64,000 nucleotides of DNA, taken from NCBI RefSeq assembly GCF_001591825.1, contig NZ_BCVQ01000003.1, forward strand, positions 1 through 64,000, in the 5' to 3' direction. This DNA comes from Rossellomorea vietnamensis NBRC 101237 (GTDB taxonomy: Bacteria > Bacillota > Bacilli > Bacillales > Bacillaceae_B). The position numbers and the translations under genes are program-made. Below, piece by piece: positions 52,095 through 59,102 of this stretch (its first letter is position 1; each line of letters starts with the position of its first letter). A model generated the notes under the pieces. That model searched no databases and was not told the DNA's origin. It saw only the letters and a program-made list of their open reading frames with translations.

Positions 52095-52469
52095 TTATTT
52101 TATAATCGTGGATCCCTGCAGCAGTTCCGGCTTCGCGCCAAGGATCAATAAAAATAATTTCGAGTCACTGATTTGTCTATGCTTTTTCATGATGTCCTTC
52201 AGCTGAACGATATTCGGGTGTGCCTTCAGTTTCTGTACCTCATCCTGATAGAGTGAGAGGATGGAGTCACGGACAAACTGTGGTTCATAATCCGGCAGCT
52301 CCTTGTCCCGAAGCAAGGACCCCATATAGCCATACTTCAACTGCAGTTGTCGCGTCAGGCTGGTGACGTGGACGAGCTGCTCATTCAGTTCAGGGTAATC
52401 CTGTTTCAGTGCTTCTACATCTTTTTTTGCTTCGTGCAGTTCGTTCATTCCCGCTACCATCATGCTCAT
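52095..52469 (-). CDS. Hypothetical helical protein after thioesterase
   Basis: 124 residues, not recognised. Predicted almost wholly helical, with a coiled-coil-like start (GMNELHEAKKDVEALKQDYPELNEQLVHV) and YGYMGSLLRDKELPDYEPQFVRDSILSLY. The ATG at 52469 overlaps the thioesterase stop (4 bp), so the two are coupled. RBS GGGAGG. It might be a partner of the thioesterase. Confidence 0.6.
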   Translation of the reverse strand: MSMMVAGMNELHEAKKDVEALKQDYPELNEQLVHVTSLTRQLQLKYGYMGSLLRDKELPDYEPQFVRDSILSLYQDEVQKLKAHPNIVQLKDIMKKHRQISDSKLFLLILGAKPELLQGSTIIK

Positions 52470-53002
52470 GATGCCTCCCCTCCCATGTTCCAAGGTTTTT
52501 CGAGTCCGATGATGTCATTCAGGATCTTGCTCTGCTTGCGGCGGACCCTTCTTCTTTCCGCACGCTCTTTTCCTGATTCGAATAAGAATCTCTCTTCTTC
52601 TGTTTCTGGTACGATTTCCGGTACCTTGACGGGATTTTTATTTTCATCAAGTGCGACAAAGGTTAGGAAAGCCGTCGCTGCCATTCGTCTTTCGCCTGTA
52701 ATCATATCTTCGGCAATCACTTTGCAGAAGATTTCCATCGATTTATTCCCCACATAGGAGACGAAAGATTCAACGCAAACGGAGTCACTTTGGTGGATCG
52801 GATACAGGAAGTCGATGGAATCAGTTGACGCCGTGACACATTCCTTCACCCGGGCGTGACGTCTGGCGGATAGCGTCGCATTATTATCAAGCTTCTTCAT
52901 CAAAACCCCACCGAACAGGGTATTGTAGTTGTTTAAATCATTGATCATAACCTGGTCCGTGCTGACGACCAGACTCTCTTTCGGATGCTTCTTGTTTGGC
53001 AT
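52466..53002 (-). CDS. Acyl-CoA thioesterase, hotdog fold
   Basis: About 178 residues of the YciA/Acot-type thioesterase. NDLNNYNTLFGGVLMKKLDNNATLSARRHARVKECVTASTDSIDFLYPI near 20-68 is the hotdog core with the catalytic Asn/Asp region; FLTFVALDENKNPVKVPEIVPETEEE is the typical tail-side segment. It hydrolyses acyl-CoA thioesters. The start MPNKKHPKES at 53002 is preferred though its RBS (AAGGG) is 12 nt away; the frame is open to 53056. Confidence 0.9.
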   Translation of the reverse strand: MPNKKHPKESLVVSTDQVMINDLNNYNTLFGGVLMKKLDNNATLSARRHARVKECVTASTDSIDFLYPIHQSDSVCVESFVSYVGNKSMEIFCKVIAEDMITGERRMAATAFLTFVALDENKNPVKVPEIVPETEEERFLFESGKERAERRRVRRKQSKILNDIIGLEKPWNMGGEAS

Positions 53003-53171
53003 GAAGAACAAGTCCCTTCTGTTTGTGTATTGGTATTTCAAACGTTTGATACCCAAAGTGTACGCCCCGAAACAGGATAAGTGAAATGAATGTTCCTCAT
53101 CATCACCATAGACACTGTCTATGCAACGGCTTACAATTGGATGGTATCAATACCCATTTTTCTTAAATCGG

Positions 53172-53207
53172 GGAAAAAAAAAGAGCATTCCTCATTCGGA
53201 AATGCTC
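53172..53207 (-). terminator. Terminator of the LysR gene, overlapping its 3' end
   Basis: GAGCATT (53183-53189) and AATGCTC (53201-53207), extended by TCC/GGA pairs; on the minus strand nine T follow. The stem reaches into the last codons of the LysR gene (stop at 53192). Confidence 0.85.
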
Positions 53208-54085
53208 CCCATCAATCGTTCCTGGGTAAAGGTGAGCCACTCTTTCGTGGCATACGATAAGTATTGATTTTTCCTCCAAATGATGGCGAGGTCCCACTCG
53301 ATGACGGGCTTCACGACCCTGATGGAAACCAAGTCCTCCTTCAACTGTTCATACACGCTGTAAGGCAGGATCGAAATCCCAAGCTTAGCCTCAATCATTT
53401 TCCCGATGAAATCCCATTGAGAGCTTTCTGATACCACTTTCGGAAGAAAGCCGGCTTCTTTACACGCCTCACGGATCCGGTCATTTAACGCGAAGTCCTT
53501 GTTAAAAAGAATGAGCTGCTCATCCTCGAGCTCCATTAATTTCACTTGCTTCCTGTCCGCTAATCGGTGTGTCTTCGGAACCACGATCCTCAATTCTTCT
53601 TTCATAAAGGAAAAATGATGAAAATCCTCTTCTGCTGCGGGAAGCACTCCGACCCCGACATCCAGCTGATCGGCAAGGATATCCTCTTCAATCCTCTTCG
53701 TCCCGTTCTCAATCAGCTGAAACGTGATGCCCGGATAGAGCGCATGGAACTCACCCAGGACCTTGATGAATTGACCCGCATCCATGATCGGCGGCAAACC
53801 AATGCGGATATGCCCCCGCTGCAAACCGATCAGATCATCAAGCTCATGCTGAACATTCTCGAACGCCTTATCGATCGTCTGGGCCTGCGTCAAAATCGCC
53901 CGTCCCGCATCCGTCAGTACAAGCTGCTTCCGGGAACGGTCGAACAGCTCCACTCCGAGCTCGTCCTCAAGGTTCCGGATCATCTTACTGATCGTCGGCT
54001 GGGTCACAAACAAATGATCCGCCGCACGGGTGAAACTTTTGAATCTCGTTACCTCTATAAAATATTTTAAGTGTCTGATATCCAC
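53192..54085 (-). CDS. LysR-family regulator, CidR-like
   Basis: A 297-residue LysR regulator: HTH at about 1-60 (FKSFTRAADHLFVTQPTISKMIRNLEDELGVELFDRSRK), then a periplasmic-binding-like effector domain with IRIGLPPIMDAGQF at its start. The full-length match in type is to CidR/YwbI regulators, which respond to acetate or pyruvate and control cidAB, but no cidAB lies here; the neighbour is a methyltransferase 78 bp away on the other strand. GTG start after AAGAAGG. The true target is unknown. Confidence 0.85.
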   Translation of the reverse strand: MDIRHLKYFIEVTRFKSFTRAADHLFVTQPTISKMIRNLEDELGVELFDRSRKQLVLTDAGRAILTQAQTIDKAFENVQHELDDLIGLQRGHIRIGLPPIMDAGQFIKVLGEFHALYPGITFQLIENGTKRIEEDILADQLDVGVGVLPAAEEDFHHFSFMKEELRIVVPKTHRLADRKQVKLMELEDEQLILFNKDFALNDRIREACKEAGFLPKVVSESSQWDFIGKMIEAKLGISILPYSVYEQLKEDLVSIRVVKPVIEWDLAIIWRKNQYLSYATKEWLTFTQERLMGSISE

Positions 54086-54163
54086 TTGAGCACCTTCTTT
54101 TACAATGTCTATTCCCTTATAATAATAACAAACTCATTTTAAATGTTAAGGACGGGGAATGGA

Positions 54164-54931
54164 TTGAGAACCAAACCAAAGTATCAAACGTGGATTCGAA
54201 TGAATAAACTTCTTATTTTCCTGGGGATATCCCTTCTTTTTCTGATGATCGCATTCTTCCCCATCCACATTTTTCTGCGCGTCCTATCAGGAATGCTGGC
54301 GGTACCGTTTCTTTATATCGTCTTTATCCTCTCTTACTCTATTTATCAATTCTCAGGATTCGGCGGAAATTACCAGTCGAAGATTCATGATGTCATTGTC
54401 TCAAGAGTAGAAAATGATGGTGGAAAAATTCTTGATATCGGTACAGGCAGCGGCTCTCTGATCATCAAGCTCGCAAAAGTGTTCCCAGGCTCCTCGTTGA
54501 CCGGCATCGACTACTGGGGAGAGAACTGGGAATATTCAAAAACTCAATGCGAAGAAAACGCTGAAATCGAAGGGGTTGCAGATCGAATTCAGTTTTTGAA
54601 AGCAAGTGCCTCAAAGCTACCGTTCCGGGACGCGGAATTCGATGTCGTTGTCAGCTGCCTCACGTTTCATGAAGTGAAAGATTGCCATAATAAAACGGAC
54701 GTTATGAGAGAAGCTTTGAGAGTGTTAAAGCCCGGTGGTACCTTTGTCTTTATGGACCTTTTCCTGGATGAGGCTGCGTTTGGTGAGCGGGCAGTGTTGG
54801 TAGCGGACCTGACTGATACAGTTGAACTGAAACAGGAGAAACTAACCGAAGTTTTGGACTTACCCAAACTTCTGCTGAACAAAAAAGTACTGGGGAATGC
54901 AATGGTGTTCCATGGAAAGAAGACGAAATAA
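54164..54931 (+). CDS. Membrane-anchored SAM-dependent methyltransferase
   Basis: About 255 residues: two N-terminal membrane helices (about 14-32 and 38-60), then a class I methyltransferase domain. KILDIGTGSGSLIIKLAK near 93-110 is motif I, GIDYWGENWEYSKTQ motif II, and FDVVVSCLTFHEV near 164-176 motif IV; LRVLKPGGTFVFMD is post-motif. A TTG at 54164, 6 nt after GACGGGG, is the likely start; the ATG at 54143 has no RBS. Substrate unknown, possibly a lipid or quinone because of the membrane anchor. Confidence 0.82.
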   Translation: MRTKPKYQTWIRMNKLLIFLGISLLFLMIAFFPIHIFLRVLSGMLAVPFLYIVFILSYSIYQFSGFGGNYQSKIHDVIVSRVENDGGKILDIGTGSGSLIIKLAKVFPGSSLTGIDYWGENWEYSKTQCEENAEIEGVADRIQFLKASASKLPFRDAEFDVVVSCLTFHEVKDCHNKTDVMREALRVLKPGGTFVFMDLFLDEAAFGERAVLVADLTDTVELKQEKLTEVLDLPKLLLNKKVLGNAMVFHGKKTK

Positions 54932-55079
54932 ATAAGCTTCGAGGCATTTTATAAACTGTTCTGTCTTGAGATGATATAGGGTGTAAAAAGGAGAACTCGC
55001 CTTAGTACTTTTGTGAGTTTCTCCCATACTTGTGATACGTTTCATCTTAATCTAATAAATAGAAAAATGGGCCAAAATA

Positions 55080-55275
55080 AATTAAGCGGAGTTTTTCCGG
55101 TTACTTTCAGAATGGAACTTATTTTTGGGGTAAATAAGCGGAGCTTTTCCGCTTACGCACAGAAAAATCACCTATTTTTTTTCTTTTAAGATTAATAGTC
55201 GGAATCTTTCCGTCTATTTCAGCACTTTTCATCTAGTAATGACTAATTAGGCGGAGTTTTTCCGTCTATTTATCG
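55080..55275. repeat. Class E element: four palindromes at 52/61/52 bp
   Basis: The second copy of the four-palindrome element. CGG triplets start at 55087, 55139, 55200 and 55252, so spacing is 52, 61 and 52 bp. Units such as TAAGCGGAGCTTTTCCGCTTA have diverged from the first copy (GAGTTTTT for GAATATT), so spacing is better kept than sequence. It lies in the 425-bp gap between the methyltransferase and the HhH gene; the rest of the gap shows no gene. Confidence 0.87.
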
Positions 55276-55356
55276 GCCCTGCCTGATCTCACGTACACTT
55301 AGAGATCGGTAGTCTTGCATACCTTCGCTCCGTCTATGTATAACCTCCATCTCCCC

Positions 55357-55653
55357 TCACCTCTCCTCTTTAAACCCCAAACCCTTCTCCCCAAGCGCCT
55401 TCCGAAGCTTCGGTATCGAAGACGGTCCCATCCCATGAAAAGCAAGAACCTCCTTCTCACTGAATCCAGCCAGTTCTTCAAGCGTCGTGATCCCGTTATT
55501 CTCCAACGCTCTTCTCGCCGGTCCTGAGAGTATCGATAGAAATCCGGTGTCAGGTTTCCGTTCTTTTTCACAAACTGGACAGGTCGGGCAATCACTCTTT
55601 TTTACATAGGTATGTCCGTTGGCACATACCTTCACGTTTTCATTGGAAGTCAT
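55357..55653 (-). CDS. Zinc-ribbon + RNA polymerase alpha-CTD-like HhH protein
   Basis: 98 residues: an N-terminal treble-clef or ribbon (CANGHTYVKKSDCPTCPVC, four or five Cys in about 9-27) and a C-terminal helix-hairpin-helix like RpoA-CTD (ARRALENNGITTLEELAGFSEKEVLAFHGMGPSSIPKLRKALGEKG, about 48-92). It should bind nucleic acid, perhaps near RNA polymerase, but target is unknown. The ATG at 55653 has AAAGGAG. It is the last of a three-gene operon whose stops and starts overlap by 4 bp (ATGA). Confidence 0.8.
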   Translation of the reverse strand: MTSNENVKVCANGHTYVKKSDCPTCPVCEKERKPDTGFLSILSGPARRALENNGITTLEELAGFSEKEVLAFHGMGPSSIPKLRKALGEKGLGFKEER

Positions 55654-55943
55654 GCTGCCACTCCTTTCTTCTCTCGCATTAGTGTCAACGCATTTATTAG
55701 AATCGTGACGATGATCAGCACGGCAGAAGCGAACGCCATGGCTCCCGATGTATCCATGATTGCCGACCAGTCCCCGATTTTGACCAGATGATGGTGATAG
55801 AAAATCTGGAAGGAAAGAGACAGGGCGCACGCTCCCATGCTCATGACGGCAAGGGTCAGTTGATCTTTTCTATATGTGACGAACGGTAGTGTCCACGCCA
55901 GAAGCCCAAGCACCAGGCTGCCGACATTCAGCCAAACAATCAT
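55650..55943 (-). CDS. Small membrane protein
   Basis: 97 residues with three helices (about 3-21, 31-49, 67-86), not recognised. YHHHLVKIGDWSAIMDTSGAMAFAS is the loop between the last two. Start at 55943 after GAGGGGG; overlaps genes on both sides by 4 bp. Confidence 0.68.
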   Translation of the reverse strand: MIVWLNVGSLVLGLLAWTLPFVTYRKDQLTLAVMSMGACALSLSFQIFYHHHLVKIGDWSAIMDTSGAMAFASAVLIIVTILINALTLMREKKGVAA

Positions 55944-56137
55944 ACCATTTCCCCCTCTTTTACCTTGTTCCTTGTTCTCCACATCCAAGAAGTTAATAGG
56001 AGAACCACTCCAACACACGTTGCGATCAGATGATACACAAGAAGATCTCCCGTTTTTATATAAACAATCGCAAGCGTCCCCCCAAAGATGATCATGATGG
56101 AAAACGACAAGCGTATAAGATAGGCATGCATTTTCAT
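55940..56137 (-). CDS. Small two-helix membrane protein
   Basis: 65 residues with two helices (about 5-26 and 32-50) and a basic C-terminal end (WRTRNKVKEGEMV), first in the operon. The ATG at 56137 has GGGAGGAGGG upstream. Not recognised. Confidence 0.65.
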   Translation of the reverse strand: MKMHAYLIRLSFSIMIIFGGTLAIVYIKTGDLLVYHLIATCVGVVLLLTSWMWRTRNKVKEGEMV

Positions 56138-56234
56138 ACCATCCCTCCTCCCTTTTATTATTCCAAAATATGTTATCCTATTCAATCCTTTCCTCATGTT
56201 AAAATAGAAAATATAACCAAAGGAGTCTGGTAAT

Positions 56235-57137
56235 GTGAAATACTTCATGATCGGGACGGCTTGTCTGATGGTCATCGGAATCATCGCAGGCACGTACTTT
56301 TTTGAAAAAGAGCCTAATGTAAGTCAACCGTTGACGCCGGAAATACGTGATCCCGGTCCCCCACCACTTCAATCGGTGGACGAAACGGCACCTGTAGGAT
56401 ATTCGCTTCAACAGGATCAGCTGCAGATCACCTACAGCAATGGAGAAAAGTGGATTCAAGTTCCTGTGGATAAGGAAAATTTATTCCAAGGGGAGTATTC
56501 CGGGAGTGAGGACGAGCTGATTCCGGATAGCTATATCCTGACAGAAGATCTTGCTGCCTTCTTATATGCACGTGATTATTCCGTCGATAAAAGCATCCAC
56601 TTGCTCTATTCAAAGGACAAAGGGGAGACATGGGAAGATGCCAAAGTCACACCGGCTTCTCCGCCCATCCGTTTCAGGAAGGTCGGCTTTCTCAATGAAT
56701 CCTTCTGCTATGTGATCCTCTCTGCCGATCGGACCATGTCACAGGAAATGATCACGGTCTACTTATCGAAAGACGGCGGAAAGACGTGGAAAGAGATGCC
56801 CCGACCTGACATCACCCGGCTCATCTATGACGGGGGCTTTGTCGACGAAAACACCGGCTTCCTCTCCTTCGGCATCCTGAACCCGGAAGAACCGGACCTG
56901 CATGTCACACAGGACGGAGGAAAATCGTGGAGCAAGGCAACGATGGAGGTCCCGGATCAGTATAAAAGGATCTTTGTGATAGCGGAGGTACCCTTCAAGG
57001 AAGAAAATCACCTGGCCGTCTATGTCAATCAAGGTCCGAACGGTGATTATGAAGGCGGAAAAGTAAAAGGGAAATTCATCTCAGAAGATCAGGGACGGAC
57101 CTGGTCATTCCAGGAGGAGGTACAGCCTGATGAATAA
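56235..57137 (+). CDS. Membrane-anchored BNR/Asp-box beta-propeller protein
   Basis: 300 residues: an N-terminal membrane helix (about 2-20), then a Pro-rich linker and a domain with four Asp-box (BNR) motifs of S-x-D-x-G-x-T-W type: SKDKGETW, SKDGGKTW, TQDGGKSW and SEDQGRTW. This is a sialidase-like beta-propeller scaffold outside the cell; catalytic residues of sialidases are not seen, so it is likely a structural or binding protein. GTG start with AAAGGAG. The CDS carries a class C core near its end (57091-57102). The next gene overlaps by 8 bp. Confidence 0.8.
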   Translation: MKYFMIGTACLMVIGIIAGTYFFEKEPNVSQPLTPEIRDPGPPPLQSVDETAPVGYSLQQDQLQITYSNGEKWIQVPVDKENLFQGEYSGSEDELIPDSYILTEDLAAFLYARDYSVDKSIHLLYSKDKGETWEDAKVTPASPPIRFRKVGFLNESFCYVILSADRTMSQEMITVYLSKDGGKTWKEMPRPDITRLIYDGGFVDENTGFLSFGILNPEEPDLHVTQDGGKSWSKATMEVPDQYKRIFVIAEVPFKEENHLAVYVNQGPNGDYEGGKVKGKFISEDQGRTWSFQEEVQPDE

Positions 57138-57967
57138 GAAAATAGCAGGACGGATACTTTTTATCTTATCCATCGCTCTGTTCATTTTCCAGATGGGGTA
57201 CCTCTTCCTCCATGCATCATATGAATTGGAATACATCGACCATCGCCTGTTCTATGCCTTCAATATCCTGATCGTAGCGGGCATGGTCGTTTCTATCTTC
57301 CTCCTCTTTCCCATTCCAAAAGTGTGGAAGATCGTCTCATACGTGACAGCAGGTATTCTTATCCTCCTTCAAGGGGGACTCATCATGAACCAAAGTCAGC
57401 AAACAAAGCAGATTGTAAGCTTTTCACCAGACATGAAAAATCAGTTCGTTTTAAAAGAAGACAGAAAAACGGGGGAAGCCGTCTATTACAGAACCTATTA
57501 CCGTATCTTCGCCCGACCGAAAGAAGTCCTACCCTACGAAACACAAGGGGAATTCAAGCTGAAGTGTTGAAAATGACATTGCGGCATTGACCTATCGGGC
57601 CTCGGACAACAGCATCCACCAGTACATCGGTACATACGGCGCAAGGGATTCAGCTATTTCGTATACTTATGTAGGACCCACGATTCAGGGACAATGGAAA
57701 GGAAACGATGTCAGTATTGACAGCACACCGAAGGGCATTTCCATTGACTACAACGGAAAATCCAGCCAGTATAGCTGGGACAATGTTGTCCAATTCGGCA
57801 CGATTGCCATCGTCCTTATGAATGATGGAGAAGCGGAATGGACCATCGGGTTAAATGAAAACTTTCAAAGTCACTCCAATGATCCGAAGCCTCCCTCAGG
57901 GGAGATTACATTGTACCGGGCGAGTATGGATTATGTGAAACCTGTGAGGCTTTCGTTTGTAGAATAA
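57130..57967 (+). pseudogene. Two-helix membrane protein gene with two frameshifts
   Basis: Frame 1 (57130-57570, 146 codons: membrane helices at about 8-28, 38-59 and 66-86, then KQIVSFSPDMKNQFVLKEDRKTGEAVYYRTYYRIF) stops at 57570. The continuation is in another frame (57587-57967, ending VKPVRLSFVE). The gap can be joined if one base is restored in GGGGAATT (about 57549-57554) and one A in TGAAAATG (about 57569-57574), giving the continuous text GEIQAEVLKNDIAALTYRAS and about 279 residues. Two single-base losses in homopolymer-like runs suggest either a recent pseudogene or sequencing error. It overlaps the BNR gene and was cotranscribed with it. Confidence 0.7.
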
Positions 57968-57972
57968 TAATA

Positions 57973-58004
57973 AAAGGCGGGATCCTCATTAGGATCTCGC
58001 CTTT
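57973..58004. terminator. Terminator between convergent genes
   Basis: AAAGGCGGGATCCT and AGGATCTCGCCTTT pair over 14 bp with one mismatch and a CATT loop. It serves both the frameshifted gene and the convergent operon. Confidence 0.88.
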
Positions 58005-58009
58005 GTTGG

Positions 58010-58156
58010 TTAATGACTCCTCTTTTTTCTAAAAGAAAGCACCAATGCCACTACAAATAGAATCGCAGAAACCAGTAAAGTCATGACTGAACCGACGGGT
58101 GTCAAAAACCCAATAATGAGTAGAGTAATAGCCACTATTACCAAACCAATAATCAT
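58010..58156 (-). CDS. 48-residue two-helix membrane protein
   Basis: MIIGLVIVAITLLIIGFL and a second helix before a basic end (RKKRSH). The ATG at 58156 follows AGGGGG. It is the last gene of an operon with an Ham1-type pyrophosphatase (10 bp upstream). Not recognised. Confidence 0.6.
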   Translation of the reverse strand: MIIGLVIVAITLLIIGFLTPVGSVMTLLVSAILFVVALVLSFRKKRSH

Positions 58157-58166
58157 CCCTATCCCC

Positions 58167-58760
58167 CTACCGTGAACCCGAATACCATTCCCCAAACTTC
58201 TTCATACCCGAATCCTCTTTTACCCGGTTGTATTCAATGAAATCACCTTCATCAAACTCAGCCATCGTTTTTTGAAAATGGCGCGGAATAAAGATATACC
58301 AAAGATCGGACCAGCTATTCACATTCTCGGATCCTCGTATTTTTTCCGAGATGACGCCGGGAGATCTGCTCTCAAAGAATCTCATTTCCTCCCCGTCATA
58401 GTAAGCCAGACAGGACCTGAATTCACAGGCTCTATTCTCCTCCCCATGCATCAGCTTTAAAATCCCTTCGATGCCGATCGTGTCCAGCATATGATTCACA
58501 TATGCCCTCGGGAAACCATTCAATGCCGAGATGAAAAAGCCGGAATCCAGGGCAATGCATGGTTGTTTTACGATAGAGTATGCCTGCAACACCTTTTGTT
58601 TTGCTATTTCCTTGATATCATCACTTCTCGGTTCACTTAATTCCGCCTCGATCGGTAACACCTTTATGTTCGTTAACTCCTTTTGAGCAGATGCAATTTT
58701 CCCTTTGTTGGTAGTGACGAAGATGATTTCTTTTATGGTTTTCTCTTTCGTTGTTATCAC
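58167..58760 (-). CDS. Non-canonical purine NTP pyrophosphatase (RdgB/HAM1-like)
   Basis: A 197-residue Ham1-family protein that would hydrolyse ITP/XTP-type nucleotides. FVTTNKGKIASAQKEL near 14-29 is the S/T-x-N-x-x-K motif at the substrate site; ALDSGFFISALNGFPRAYVNHML near 70-92 holds the catalytic Asp and the FPGAY-like signature, here FPRAY (G replaced by R). It is diverged from the housekeeping RdgB, and a second gene elsewhere is expected. Start is GTG at 58760, overlapping the previous stop. Confidence 0.85.
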   Translation of the reverse strand: MITTKEKTIKEIIFVTTNKGKIASAQKELTNIKVLPIEAELSEPRSDDIKEIAKQKVLQAYSIVKQPCIALDSGFFISALNGFPRAYVNHMLDTIGIEGILKLMHGEENRACEFRSCLAYYDGEEMRFFESRSPGVISEKIRGSENVNSWSDLWYIFIPRHFQKTMAEFDEGDFIEYNRVKEDSGMKKFGEWYSGSR

Positions 58761-59071
58761 ATTTCTTCCTCCCGATCCTCAATGCTTTCATCCAGATGTG
58801 AGTCACTGACTTTTTTCAATTGAAGCTGATGATACCCTAAGACAATAGCCAACACGCCCACCACAAATAAGATGCTTCCTCCCACCAAATAGGTATTGAT
58901 ATACCCTTTTAAAATAACATTGTAATATTCTGGACCGCCAATACCATTATTGAAAAACTGTGCCTCCGCAGTGGCACTTCCAAAATAAACATTAAAGAAA
59001 AACATAATAAAACCCACCATCGTTGACAAAATCCCCAGGATGATGACAAGTGTCAAGTTATCCTTTGACAT
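58757..59071 (-). CDS. Two-helix membrane protein
   Basis: 104 residues with helices at about 7-29 and 61-82, and an acidic tail (DESIEDREEEM). Not recognised. It overlaps the Ham1-type gene and is translationally coupled to it. RBS AAAGGGG. Confidence 0.65.
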   Translation of the reverse strand: MSKDNLTLVIILGILSTMVGFIMFFFNVYFGSATAEAQFFNNGIGGPEYYNVILKGYINTYLVGGSILFVVGVLAIVLGYHQLQLKKVSDSHLDESIEDREEEM

Positions 59072-59102
59072 GGGCGTTTCCCCTTTCGTAAACCGCTAAT
59101 GG

